DNA from: Microbacterium maritypicum
GTDB taxonomy: Bacteria > Actinomycetota > Actinomycetes > Actinomycetales > Microbacteriaceae
Assembly: GCF_008868125.1 (NCBI RefSeq)
Contig: NZ_WAAQ01000001.1
Location: 2,163,736-2,227,735, forward strand
DNA: 64,000 nucleotides
Direction: 5' to 3'
Of the stretch, positions 14,703 to 23,514 are shown one piece after another. A program made the position numbers and the translations under genes. How positions within the stretch are numbered: the stretch's first letter is position 1; the number at the start of each line of letters is the position of its first letter. The notes under the pieces are model-generated. The model did no database searches and was not told where the DNA came from. It saw nothing but the letters and a program-made list of their open reading frames with translations.

Positions 14703-16487
14703 ATGACCACGACATCGTTCCCCCGCATCTGCACCCCCACGGGCTCCGTTCCCCTCCAGGCTCCCTCCTGGAACCGGCAACGGCACTCCTCGATGCCGTC
14801 GCACCGCTATCGCGACGTCCACTCCCGGGTGGAGGTGCCCCAGACCGAGCGGGACTGGCCCGCGAATCGGCTGACCGCAGCTCCCCTGTGGGTGCCAGTC
14901 GATCTGCGCGACGGCAACCAGGCGCTCGCCGAGCCGATGGACCCTGCACGCAAGCGTCGCTTCTTCGAGCTGATGGTGACGATGGGCTACAAGGAGATCG
15001 AAGTCGGATACCCCTCGGCATCGCAGACCGACTACGACTTCGTCCGGCTGATCGCCGAGGGCGACATCGCCCCCGATGACGTCACGGTCGTGGTGTTCAC
15101 TCCCGCGCGCCGGGACCTCATCGAACGCACCGTCGCGTCCATCCAGGGCATCGCCAATCCCGTCGTGATCCACATGTACACCGCGACCGCACCGACCTGG
15201 CGCAGCGTAGTGCTCGGCCGCGAGCGCGAAGACCTGAAGCAGCTGATCCTGGCAGGCGGACGCGATGTGTGGGAGCTCGCCGGAGACATGCCGAACGTGC
15301 GATTCGAGTTCTCCCCCGAGGTGTTCAACCTGACCGAGCCCGACTACGTGATCGAGATCTGCGACGCGATGACCGACCTCTGGCACGCCACGCCGGAGCG
15401 TCCGGTGATCCTCAACCTCCCGGCGACGGTCGAGGTCGCCACCCCGAATGTGTACGCCGACCAGATCGAGTACATGCACAAGAACCTCGCGCGCCGCGAT
15501 GCCGTGATCCTCTCGGTGCACCCCCACAACGACCGCGGCACCGGCATCGCGTGCGCCGAGCTCGCGGTGCTGGCCGGAGCACAGCGGGTCGAAGGCTGCA
15601 TCTTCGGCAACGGCGAGCGCACCGGCAACGTCGACATCGCCACTCTGGCCCTGAACCTGCATGCGCAGGGTGTGGATCCGATGATCGACTTCTCCGACAT
15701 CGACGAGATCCGCCGCACGGTGGAGCACTGCAACCGGATCGAGGTGCATGCCCGTCACCCGTACGTCGGCGATCTGGTGCACACGGCGTTCAGCGGCACC
15801 CACCAGGACGCGATCAAGAAGGGCTTCGCCGAACACCGCACCCGCGCGGCAGCCGAGGGACGCGAGGAGAGCGAGATCGAGTGGCGGGTCCCCTACCTGC
15901 CGATCGACCCCGCCGACATCGGCCGTGACTACGACGCGGTGATCCGCGTGAACTCGCAGTCGGGCAAGGGCGGCATCGCCTACCTGTTGGAGACCGAGTT
16001 CGGGATCGAACTGCCTCGTCGGCTGCAGATCGACTTCGCCCGACATGTGCAGCAGCACACGGACACGACCGGCACGGAGGTCACGGCGACAGAACTGTGG
16101 AGAGTGTTCGAAGAGGCCTACCTCCGCGCTGATGTCGACGCCGGCATCGCGATCACCTCGTACGATACCGCCGAAACCGACGGGGATTCCCGCACGCGGA
16201 TCACCCTGCGCATCGACGGGCGCGAGCACACGACCACTCATCGGGGCGGCGGTCCGGTCGAGGCGCTCACCGCGGCGCTCGACGCTCAGAGCATCTGGAT
16301 CGACGTCGTCAGCCTGCACCAGACCAGCGTGGGATCCGGCGCCGACAGCGAGGCGCTGACCCTCCTCGAACACCGCACTGCCGACGGTGGCGCCTGGTCG
16401 GCGGGACGGGACCGGTCGGTCCTCTCCTCGACTTTGTCCGCGGTGATCGCGGCCGCCAACCGCATCAGGGCGGACCAGACGGCCTGA
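14703..16487 (+). CDS. leuA: 2-isopropylmalate synthase
   Basis: This enzyme condenses 2-oxoisovalerate with acetyl-CoA, the first committed step of leucine synthesis. The 594 residues fit the long actinobacterial LeuA. The HMGL-like TIM barrel begins with [15 protein letters not shown] (the DLRDGNQ signature, metal-binding aspartate) and has the HPHNDRGTG metal-binding histidines and the second signature near [16 protein letters not shown] linker and a C-terminal LeuA regulatory domain for leucine feedback follow (from about residue 460). The ATG at 14703 is preceded by GAAGGA. Expression is likely controlled by the leader peptide upstream, with possible input from the divergent GntR protein. 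Confidence 0.96.
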   Translation: MTTTSFPRICTPTGSVPLQAPSWNRQRHSSMPSHRYRDVHSRVEVPQTERDWPANRLTAAPLWVPVDLRDGNQALAEPMDPARKRRFFELMVTMGYKEIEVGYPSASQTDYDFVRLIAEGDIAPDDVTVVVFTPARRDLIERTVASIQGIANPVVIHMYTATAPTWRSVVLGREREDLKQLILAGGRDVWELAGDMPNVRFEFSPEVFNLTEPDYVIEICDAMTDLWHATPERPVILNLPATVEVATPNVYADQIEYMHKNLARRDAVILSVHPHNDRGTGIACAELAVLAGAQRVEGCIFGNGERTGNVDIATLALNLHAQGVDPMIDFSDIDEIRRTVEHCNRIEVHARHPYVGDLVHTAFSGTHQDAIKKGFAEHRTRAAAEGREESEIEWRVPYLPIDPADIGRDYDAVIRVNSQSGKGGIAYLLETEFGIELPRRLQIDFARHVQQHTDTTGTEVTATELWRVFEEAYLRADVDAGIAITSYDTAETDGDSRTRITLRIDGREHTTTHRGGGPVEALTAALDAQSIWIDVVSLHQTSVGSGADSEALTLLEHRTADGGAWSAGRDRSVLSSTLSAVIAAANRIRADQTA

Positions 16488-16502
16488 CGCGTCGCGCCCG
16501 GC

Positions 16503-17048
16503 TCAGTGCACGAGGGCCTTGAGGACCACGAACACGAGCCCGAAAGACGCCGTGCCCAGCGCGCCGAGAATGCGCGTGAGGAAGGGGCTGCCCCGACGGA
16601 GGAAGGCCACGTAGCCGAGGAAGGCGAGGATGACGACGCCCGACCAGAGGGCGAGATCGTTCGCGAGCCCATCGGGCATGGCGCGGGTCGTGCCGGCCAG
16701 GAGGAACACCGCCGGCACCGTGGCGGAGCTGAGCATGCCCAGGGAGTGCTTCACCGAGGCCGCGAACGCCGCGCGCACGCCCACGGTCTCGCCCTGTTCG
16801 CGCTCGTCCCGATCGCTGACCCTGGCCACGGTGCCGGCATAGACATGTGCGCCCCAGAACACCAGCACGGTGACGGCGACGGTCACGAGCACCACCAGTG
16901 ATGTCTCCCCGTGCGCCGAGGACACCGCCACCAGACCGCTCACGAGAATCGTGCCGTAGACGGCCGCCTCCGTGCCGAATCCCGACCGCAGTGCCTGATG
17001 CACCCGGAGGATCCCGTCGTCCGCAGCCGTTCTCCGCCTGTCCGTCAC
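16503..17048 (-). CDS. Integral membrane protein of unknown function
   Basis: The 181-residue protein has about five hydrophobic helices: AAVYGTILVSGLVAV, SLVVLVTVAVTVLVFWGAHV, a central segment around VPAVFLLAG, VVILAFLGYVAF and FGLVFVVLKALV. A basic loop between helices two and three reads SDRDEREQGE. I do not recognise a family. GTG at 17048 (MTDRRR) was chosen over the upstream in-frame ATG because a strong GGGAGGG ribosome-binding site lies 6-7 nt before it. It is convergent with leuA, 15 nt away, and 46 nt downstream of the HerA-like ATPase gene on the same strand. Confidence 0.75.
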   Translation of the reverse strand: MTDRRRTAADDGILRVHQALRSGFGTEAAVYGTILVSGLVAVSSAHGETSLVVLVTVAVTVLVFWGAHVYAGTVARVSDRDEREQGETVGVRAAFAASVKHSLGMLSSATVPAVFLLAGTTRAMPDGLANDLALWSGVVILAFLGYVAFLRRGSPFLTRILGALGTASFGLVFVVLKALVH

Positions 17049-17094
17049 CGCCGTCCCTCCCGATCCTCGGCGCCGTCGCCGCATCCGAGTCCCC

Positions 17095-18186
17095 TCATCC
17101 CTCGACGCGCAGCGGGACCTTCACGTCGCCTCCTGCCTCCTCGGTGATCCGCTCCCCCATCTGCACGAAGGTCGGGGCCGCGATGAAGCCCCCGGCGAAC
17201 AGGGCCTGCCCCTGCACGAAGTCCGCCGACCTGCGGATGGCGTCCTCAGAGGCGAAGCCGAAGACCTCGGCCAGCTCGGCGAGGTCCCGCGGTGCGTTGA
17301 CGCGCATCAGCGCGAGGTTGTCGCACTGCGAGAGCACATTGGGGTGGATCTTCGTCGGTCGCTGCGTGGAGAGCAGCAACCAGAGCCCGAACTTGCGTCC
17401 CTCGGCGGCGATCTGCACGAGTTGCTCGGTGAGAGCGCGCTCGACTGCCGTCTCCGGGTTCGGCGAGCACAGGTTGTGAGCCTCATCGATGACGATCAGG
17501 ACGGGTCGACGCTCCTCCCGATGCGCCCAGAGGTGCTCGAGCACGGCGAGGGCGGCGACTTTCGGCTCCGCGGGGTGTTCGAATCCGCCGAGATCGAGCA
17601 CGGTCGCCCGCGGGCGCTCTTCGATCACGTCGACGACCGATCCTGCACCGCGCGACCACAGTGCCCACTCCAGCACCTGCAGGTTCTCCATCCGGTTCGC
17701 GAGCCGCACCCGTGCGGGGTCTCCCGATGCGCGCAGCCCCGGGAGCATGTTCCGTCCGTCGAAGGTACGAGCGTCTCGCTCCTCGTGCAGAAGGGCGTTG
17801 TACTCCTCCGCATCCGCGATCGGGTCCATCTGCAGAACGGCCGCTTTCGACGCCGGGGCGAGATCGACGTAGCGCACGTGCAGACGCTCGCCCTCGCCGG
17901 CACCGGAGCGGAAGACGCGGATGTCGAGTTCCGCCATCCGGTCCGCATCCACCACGCCTGCAGAAGCACGCGTCTCCGGCAGGCGTGTGAAGTCGCCGTT
18001 CGGGTCGAGGATGAGCATCGGCAGCTCGGTGTGCAGCAGGAGCTGCTCGAGCACGACACCGAGCGCATAGGTCTTGCCGCTGCCGCTCTGCCCGACCCAG
18101 AAGGTGTGCCGGTTGAAGCGTCGGGCATCGAGATCGACCGACGCGTCGGGGTCCTCGAGCGCCGCTCCGATGGTGAGGTTCGTCAT
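17095..18186 (-). CDS. HerA-like P-loop ATPase
   Basis: The 363-residue ATPase resembles HerA/VirB4-type proteins. Walker A is FWVGQSGSGKT (about residues 30-40), Walker B is PVLIVIDEAHNL (about 240), and a sensor-like LLLSTQRPTKIHPN follows with the arginine/RNA-helicase-like QRP motif common in HerA-type translocases. These enzymes move DNA or proteins, or act within defence and repair systems, but no nuclease partner (NurA) or TraG-like gene is adjacent. ATG at 18186 starts the recognisable N-terminal strand; a start at 18267 or 18264 would add a low-complexity GGGGASAG tail. It is divergent from the response regulator gene. The role is unknown. Confidence 0.8.
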   Translation of the reverse strand: MTNLTIGAALEDPDASVDLDARRFNRHTFWVGQSGSGKTYALGVVLEQLLLHTELPMLILDPNGDFTRLPETRASAGVVDADRMAELDIRVFRSGAGEGERLHVRYVDLAPASKAAVLQMDPIADAEEYNALLHEERDARTFDGRNMLPGLRASGDPARVRLANRMENLQVLEWALWSRGAGSVVDVIEERPRATVLDLGGFEHPAEPKVAALAVLEHLWAHREERRPVLIVIDEAHNLCSPNPETAVERALTEQLVQIAAEGRKFGLWLLLSTQRPTKIHPNVLSQCDNLALMRVNAPRDLAELAEVFGFASEDAIRRSADFVQGQALFAGGFIAAPTFVQMGERITEEAGGDVKVPLRVEG

Positions 18187-18392
18187 CACTCCGATAGGCC
18201 TTTCACTGTCGTCATCGTTCTGCCCGGCCGAGGCGCCTCCTCCTCCGAGGCCGGTGGACGACATCATCCTCGGTCGCGCTCGTGCGCACCAGTGCGAACA
18301 TGCGACGCCGCGGATTCCCGCAGGGCGGCCGCACGCCCGGAAACCGACCGGTTTCTCGCATTTCGACCATGATCGGCGCGCCCGCGCTCCAC

Positions 18393-18398
18393 TACAGT
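18393..18398 (+). promoter_or_regulatory. Candidate -10 box of the response regulator promoter
   Basis: TACAGT ends exactly 6 nt before the GTG at 18405, the same hexamer and spacing as at the leu leader and at the gene starting at 60846 on the minus strand. No clear -35 box. Confidence 0.45.
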
Positions 18399-18404
18399 GA
18401 CAAC

Positions 18405-19046
18405 GTGGGCGCGGAGTGGAGACGACGGGTGCTCGTCGTCGAGGATCAGGGCGCCCTGCGCATGCTGGTGTGCGACCTGCTCGAGCGCCACGGCTTCCAG
18501 ACCGCCGCAGCCTCCGATGCCGCAGAGGCGACACGGCTGTTCACCGAATTCGACCCGGACGCGCTACTGACCGACATCGACCTGGGCTCCCGCCCGTCCG
18601 GAGCCGACCTGGCCGCCATGCTGGTCGAGCTCGCACCGCACATCGCGGTCGTCTTCCTCAGCAGCTACCCGCGCGCCGCCGCGGGGGCCACGGCGATGGG
18701 CATCGAGCACGCCGTGTTCGTCGCGAAGCAGGACCTCGACTCACCAGAGACTCTCCTCTCCGCGTTGGAGCGCGCCCTGTCGACGCATCCGACGCCGGCA
18801 CCTCCCGAAGCCGACTCGGTCGACGCCCTCGGCGCCCTCACTCGGCATCAGCTGGAGATCCTCGCGATGATCGCCCGCGGATGGTCGAATGAGCGCATCG
18901 CCGTCGAGACCGGCGGCACGGTGCGTGCGGTCGAACGGTCCATCAGCCGACTGTTCGCGCGGCTCGAGGTGACACGCGATCCCACCGTGAACGCGCGCGT
19001 GGCGGCGGCGGGGCTGTATCTCGCCGCATTCGGTCCCGCTCGATGA
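18405..19046 (+). CDS. Response regulator, receiver plus LuxR-type HTH
   Basis: The 213-residue regulator has an N-terminal receiver domain (RVLVVEDQGALRMLV; phospho-acceptor aspartate in ALLTDIDLG; conserved serine in VVFLSSY; lysine in VFVAKQD). A LuxR-type HTH follows at the C-terminus (LTRHQLEILAMIARGWSNER). All key receiver residues are present, so it can be phosphorylated in principle. GTG at 18405 was preferred because TACAGT lies 6 nt upstream; the alternative ATG at 18369 would precede the -10 box. The stop overlaps the next gene by 4 nt (ATGA), pairing it with a membrane sensor whose ATPase domain looks degenerate. Confidence 0.85.
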   Translation: MGAEWRRRVLVVEDQGALRMLVCDLLERHGFQTAAASDAAEATRLFTEFDPDALLTDIDLGSRPSGADLAAMLVELAPHIAVVFLSSYPRAAAGATAMGIEHAVFVAKQDLDSPETLLSALERALSTHPTPAPPEADSVDALGALTRHQLEILAMIARGWSNERIAVETGGTVRAVERSISRLFARLEVTRDPTVNARVAAAGLYLAAFGPAR

Positions 19047-20785
19047 GGAATCTCCTCCGCGCCGCCGGTCGCGCGGTCGGCAGCGGCCGCTTCCTCACCC
19101 CCTGGTCGATCGCCGCCTCGCTCCCGCTCTCGTTGACCGTCATGGCCCCGACAGGAGACGGCGTCGATCCGCTGAACGCGCTCGCGGCGACGGGCGCGAC
19201 CTGGCTCTGCTTCGGCGCCGCACTCGCCGTCGTCGCCGTGCTGGAACGGTGGAGCCGCACGAGGCGGGCGCGCACCGCCATCGTGATCGCCGGGATCATC
19301 GTCTGCGCGGCACTGCGTCCTGTTGTGCAGGACGGCTGGCTCCACCTCAGCGGCCTTCCCACCCCGCCGACAGATCAGCTGCCGTTCCGCATCGCGACGA
19401 ACATCGTCGTCTGGGCGGTCGTGCTGAGCATCCTCGCCGTGCTCGAATCCTCGCTCCGATCGCTGCGTCGAGCGAACGCCCTGCTGCGATCCGTCGCCCA
19501 GGAGCTCGCTCGGGCGAAAGACGAAGCGCAGGTGTTCGCCACCGACGCCGGCCACCTCGTCGACCGGGCGCGAGCGACTCTCGATGCGGCGATCGTCGAT
19601 CTGGAACCGACATCCGCAGGCGTCCGCCGTCTCGGCGGCGAGCAGATCCGCGAATGGAGCCACCGCCTCGCCGAGCTCTCCGCGGCGAAGGGTACGGCAG
19701 GCCCGCGCAGCGCCGACGACGCTCTCTCCGACGACGGTGTCCCCCTCGCCCGACCCGCACGGCGACGCCTCCCGTTCCGTGGGCCGCCACCGGGCACGGT
19801 CACCCTCGTCTACGCGGCGTGCCTGTTACCCTACGCGGCACGGACGCAGACACCGCTCGACCTGCTCATCGGGATCGCCGCGCTCGCCGCGGGGGGCGTG
19901 CTGGCCGATCTGCTGCCCCGTCACCGCACGATCACCCGAATCCCCCACGGAGCCTCCTGGCTCTTCGCGCTCCTCTCCCTCGCCGTCGGCGTCGCGCTCG
20001 CGGCCCTCGCGGTCGCGCAAGGGGTGACACCGCTCCTGGCTGCCGTGTCCGCGATCGCGTACGTCGGTTTCGCGCTCGCCGCCGCGTCGTGCGCCGGCGT
20101 CCTGCACAGCCTCCGCCGTGAGCAGCACCGACTCTCCAGCGCTGTCTCCGCCGCCCAGGACCTCGCCCGTGCCGGTACACGCCCCACTCGCGAAGGCCTC
20201 CGCGCCGCTGCCGATCTTCTGCACGCCGAGGCCCAGGGAGCCTGCTTCGTGTTCGCGCTCGCTCACCCGACACCCACCCTGGACGAGGTGCAGCTCCTGC
20301 AGGACGACCTCGCCGCGGTGGTGGGACGCCTGCCCGATGCCTTCACCGCGGCACCCGGTCCCTCAGCCCACGTCTCTCTGACCGCGCTGTTCGACACCTG
20401 GGCGCACGTCATCGACCTTCGCCTCGACATCGACGAGGCGGCCCGCTCGGCGCTGCAGCATGCGCCGTGGGTGGCGAGAGACTGCTACGACGTCATCGCC
20501 GAGGGGCTCCTGAACTCCGCCAAACACGCGAGCGAGCGACGGGCGGCGGTGTCCCTCCACCGCGTCACGACCGGCGCCGGGCCCCGGCTTCGTGTTCGCG
20601 TCTCCTCGGCCGGTGCGGCAGCTCCCGGGGCACGACTTCGAGCCTCTTCCCGGATGCAGGAACTCGGCGCCCGCCTCATCCGCATCCCCGACGGAGTCAC
20701 CCTCGAGGCCTCCTTCGCCCTCTCCTCCGTTCCGGCTGTCGTGTCAGCCGAACATCGCGTTCAGACGCGCACCCCGCAGCCGTAA
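19043..20785 (+). CDS. Membrane sensor with degenerate histidine-kinase ATPase domain
   Basis: This is a 580-residue membrane protein. The N-terminal third has about three hydrophobic helices. A coiled segment rich in Ala/Arg follows (NALLRSVAQELARAKDEAQ), then a second membrane block near residues 265-370, and a C-terminal domain resembling the NarL/DesK-type HATPase. The N-box analogue is VIAEGLLNSAKHA, but the following ATP-lid region reads VRVSSAGAAAPG, lacking the aspartate-glycine pair of a working G1 box. No phospho-acceptor histidine motif is obvious. Translationally coupled to the response regulator. It may be a pseudo-kinase or a phosphatase-type partner. The signal is unknown. Confidence 0.7.
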   Translation: MRNLLRAAGRAVGSGRFLTPWSIAASLPLSLTVMAPTGDGVDPLNALAATGATWLCFGAALAVVAVLERWSRTRRARTAIVIAGIIVCAALRPVVQDGWLHLSGLPTPPTDQLPFRIATNIVVWAVVLSILAVLESSLRSLRRANALLRSVAQELARAKDEAQVFATDAGHLVDRARATLDAAIVDLEPTSAGVRRLGGEQIREWSHRLAELSAAKGTAGPRSADDALSDDGVPLARPARRRLPFRGPPPGTVTLVYAACLLPYAARTQTPLDLLIGIAALAAGGVLADLLPRHRTITRIPHGASWLFALLSLAVGVALAALAVAQGVTPLLAAVSAIAYVGFALAAASCAGVLHSLRREQHRLSSAVSAAQDLARAGTRPTREGLRAAADLLHAEAQGACFVFALAHPTPTLDEVQLLQDDLAAVVGRLPDAFTAAPGPSAHVSLTALFDTWAHVIDLRLDIDEAARSALQHAPWVARDCYDVIAEGLLNSAKHASERRAAVSLHRVTTGAGPRLRVRVSSAGAAAPGARLRASSRMQELGARLIRIPDGVTLEASFALSSVPAVVSAEHRVQTRTPQP

Positions 20786-20835
20786 CGTCGTCTTCGCCCC
20801 GCTCCGCAGGGCACACGAAGACGAACGGATGCGAA

Positions 20836-21510
20836 GTGAACCAGCTGCACGATCTCCTCCCACTGGCGGTGGGCATGCTCATCTCGCCGCTGCCCATCGT
20901 GGCCATCGTGGCGATCATCCTCGCTCCGCGCGGACGCACGGCGGCACCCGCCTATGCGTCGGTGTTCATCGGCGTCTCCCTCGTGTTCATCGTCGTCGGT
21001 GCCCTCACCTCCGCCGGCTCCTCCTCGGCCTCCCCGTCCGGTACCGCGAAGACCGTGTCGTTCATCCTCGCGATCGTGCTCACGCTCGGTTTCGCGGCCC
21101 TCGCCATCGCGAGCTGGCTCTCGCGTCCGCGCCACGGGCAAGCGCCGAAGGCCCCGGCCTGGCTCGCGGCTCTCGACTCCGTCACCCCGGCCAAGGCAGC
21201 GGCTCTGGGCCTGATCATGGCGGTCACCAACACGAAGAACATCCCGCTCGCGCTGAAGGGCGGTGCCCTGATCGGTGAAGCGCATCTCCCGCTGCTCGCG
21301 GCAGGAGGGCTGTGCCTCGCACTGGTCGTCGTCGGTTCGCTGCCGCTCATCGTCGCGGCCAGCGTCGCGACCAGCGGTTCAGCAGCCGCCACGAAGGCAC
21401 TCGAACGGGTGAAGACCGAGATGATCGCCCACAACGCGATCATCATGACGGTGCTGTTCGCGATCCTCGCCGCGAACGAAGCCGCCCAGGTCATCCGTCA
21501 TCTGATCTGA
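20836..21510 (+). CDS. GAP family protein (Sap-like membrane transporter)
   Basis: The 224-residue membrane protein has six hydrophobic helices and the GAP/Sap-family features: an N-terminal LLPLAVGMLISPLPIVAIVAII, a conserved PAKAAALGLIMAVTNTKNIPLAL motif region in the middle, and a C-terminal helix ending ANEAAQVIRHL. Mycobacterial Sap is involved in moving glycopeptidolipids or sulfolipid to the cell surface. Start is GTG at 20836; an ATG 7 nt earlier is out of frame. It lies 50 nt after the sensor gene and 27 nt before the esterase start, so co-transcription with both is plausible. A second GAP-family gene is at 37.5 kb. Confidence 0.82.
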   Translation: MNQLHDLLPLAVGMLISPLPIVAIVAIILAPRGRTAAPAYASVFIGVSLVFIVVGALTSAGSSSASPSGTAKTVSFILAIVLTLGFAALAIASWLSRPRHGQAPKAPAWLAALDSVTPAKAAALGLIMAVTNTKNIPLALKGGALIGEAHLPLLAAGGLCLALVVVGSLPLIVAASVATSGSAAATKALERVKTEMIAHNAIIMTVLFAILAANEAAQVIRHLI

Positions 21511-21537
21511 ACCCCGACCATGTCAGGAGCAGCGCAC

Positions 21538-23127
21538 ATGTCAGACGAGTCCCTCCCCCTCGACGACACGCAGGTGGTCACGGCTCCGGCCGGAGCCTTC
21601 CGCGGCACGGCAACCGGCGCCGTGCGCTCGTGGCGCGGAATCCGCTACGCTCAAGCGCCCGTCGGCCGGCTGCGCTGGCGTGATCCCGTCGCTGCGCCGG
21701 CTGCCGCGGGCGAGGTCGATGCCACCGCGTACGGCAACGTGTGCCCGCAGAAGCCCAACCCCGCAGTGCCCCTGGGCGATGATGCGGTGATGGACGAGGA
21801 CTGCCTCGTGCTGAACGTATGGGCGCCGTCGGAGCCACGCGAGACCCCGCTGCCGGTGATGGTGTGGCTGCACGGAGGTGCCTACACCTTCGGATCGTCG
21901 AGCCAGCCGCTGTTCGATGCGACCTCGTTCGTGACGCGCGGCGAAGTCGTGGTCGTGACGGTCAACTACCGACTCGGCGCTTTCGGTTTTCTGGATCTCG
22001 CCGGGCTCCTGCCCGAAGGGGGTTTCGATCGCAACCTGGCCGTGAAGGACGCGCTGCTCGCGTTGCGCTGGGTGCAGGCGAACATCTCCGCGTTCGGGGG
22101 CGACGCAGGCAGGGTCACGGTGTTCGGGGAGTCCGCGGGAGGGGGGCTCGTGACGACGCTGCTGGCGACGCCTTCTGCTGAAGGCCTGTTCACGCGCGCG
22201 ATCGCGCAGTCCTCCCCCGCCTCGAGCATGTACGGCACCGAGCGAGCACGTGACGTCGCCGCCCGGTTCGTGCATGAGTTGGGCATCGATTCGACGGATG
22301 CTGCGGCAGTCGCGGGGGCACTGCGCGCGGCATCCGTCGATGACATCGTGGCGGCGAGCATGAGCGTGTACGCGGCCGTGCCGGACGAGGCCCCGGGAAC
22401 CCTCGCCTTCGCGCCCGTCATCGACGGCGAGCTGATTCCGGAGACGCCGGTCACGGTCCTGCGCGAGGGACGCGGGATCCGGGTTCCTCTCCTGATCGGG
22501 ACGAACAAGGACGAGGCGTCGCTGTTCAAGTTCATGAAGTCACCTCTCATCCCGATCACCGACGATCGCATCAGGCAGATGTTCACCGACATGGCCGAGG
22601 ACAATCCGACGATCACCCTCCCCGCCGTCGCCCAGGTGCAGACGGCGTATGAGAACGTGCGGCAGCGCGCCGTCGGTCTCGGCATCGCCCGCGACATCGG
22701 CTTCCGCATGCCCACTCTGTGGATCGCGGAAGGACACAGCACGGTCGCCGATGTGTGGCTGTACCGGTTCGATCACGCCGCACCTTTCCTGCGGTTGCTC
22801 GGCCTCGGGGCGACGCACGCGACCGAGCTGCCGTACCTATGGGGCAACCTCTCGAGCGGACCGAAGGATCCGACGTTCCGGTTGGGCGGTCGACGAGCAG
22901 CCGAGGAGATCTCGGTGCGGATGCAGGAGCGCTGGACGGCCTTCGCTCACGGACGCAGCCCTGATTCCCCGACGGCGAAGGACGCGCCTGCGTGGGCCCC
23001 CTATTCCCCAGGCGAAACGGACAGCAGCCGACAGACTCTCGTGATCGAGCGGCAGGACACCCTCGTCGCCGACCTCGATGCACCTTTGCGAGCAGCCTGG
23101 GGCGACGAGGTGCTCGACTTCCGCTGA
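21538..23127 (+). CDS. Type B carboxylesterase
   Basis: This is a 529-residue alpha/beta hydrolase of the carboxylesterase/cholinesterase family. Signature parts are visible in order: WRGIRYAQAPVGRLRW (substrate-entry region), EDCLVLNVWAP, an oxyanion-hole PVMVWLHGGAY, the nucleophile in VTVFGESAGGG (Ser about residue 199), an acidic residue in IGTNKDEASLF, and the catalytic histidine in GATHATELPYLWG. ATG at 21538 has AGGAG 8 nt upstream; the ATG at 21520 lies before that site. There is no signal peptide, so it acts in the cytoplasm. A strong hairpin series follows the stop. Confidence 0.93.
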   Translation: MSDESLPLDDTQVVTAPAGAFRGTATGAVRSWRGIRYAQAPVGRLRWRDPVAAPAAAGEVDATAYGNVCPQKPNPAVPLGDDAVMDEDCLVLNVWAPSEPRETPLPVMVWLHGGAYTFGSSSQPLFDATSFVTRGEVVVVTVNYRLGAFGFLDLAGLLPEGGFDRNLAVKDALLALRWVQANISAFGGDAGRVTVFGESAGGGLVTTLLATPSAEGLFTRAIAQSSPASSMYGTERARDVAARFVHELGIDSTDAAAVAGALRAASVDDIVAASMSVYAAVPDEAPGTLAFAPVIDGELIPETPVTVLREGRGIRVPLLIGTNKDEASLFKFMKSPLIPITDDRIRQMFTDMAEDNPTITLPAVAQVQTAYENVRQRAVGLGIARDIGFRMPTLWIAEGHSTVADVWLYRFDHAAPFLRLLGLGATHATELPYLWGNLSSGPKDPTFRLGGRRAAEEISVRMQERWTAFAHGRSPDSPTAKDAPAWAPYSPGETDSSRQTLVIERQDTLVADLDAPLRAAWGDEVLDFR

Positions 23128-23201
23128 GCGCGCTCAGGACACGAGCCGTGGCAGCAGTCCTCTTTCTTTCTTCACCGCGCGTCAGTATGGTGACCGCATA
23201 G

Positions 23202-23298
23202 CCGTTGAGTCATCGCGGCCAACGGGCCTGCGGAGTCCCCCAACTTAGCGGGCCCGGGCGGTCCCTCTAGGTCTCCCCAGGGCCAGAGAGGGACCGCC
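23202..23298. other. Three consecutive hairpins between esterase and DUF11 gene
   Basis: CCGTTG/CAACGG (23202-23225), GGGCCTGC/GCGGGCCC (23224-23255, one G-U) and a 12-bp perfect stem GGCGGTCCCTCT/AGAGGGACCGCC (23257-23298) follow one another. The last could end the esterase transcript. A TATGGT box at 23186-23191 upstream could instead start a short structured RNA. The pair GGCGGTCCCTCT is strong but has no U-tract. Function unknown. Confidence 0.5.
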
Positions 23299-23398
23299 GC
23301 CGCCTCGTTCTCGCACATCGGTCCGGAGCGACTGAAATGCGGCTCACAGCAGCGCGACGACGGCCCCGCGCCGGTCTTGCCGGCACGAGAATCACCCC

Positions 23399-23426
23399 TT
23401 GCCGCGCCACAGTCGATCGATATACT
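23399..23426 (+). promoter_or_regulatory. Promoter of the DUF11 surface protein gene
   Basis: TTGCCG (23399-23404) and TATACT (23421-23426) are 16 nt apart, matching the housekeeping consensus at 4/6 and 5/6 positions. Transcription would start near 23433, leaving an untranslated leader of about 80 nt with a good AGGGGAGG ribosome-binding site before the ATG. Confidence 0.6.
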
Positions 23427-23514
23427 GGCGCAAAACGGGTGCGAGATCATCTCTCGCCCGCGCCAGGGGGATCGGCGGCGGAGCTGAGGTTCCGCCCCGG
23501 CCAGGGGAGGAAAA

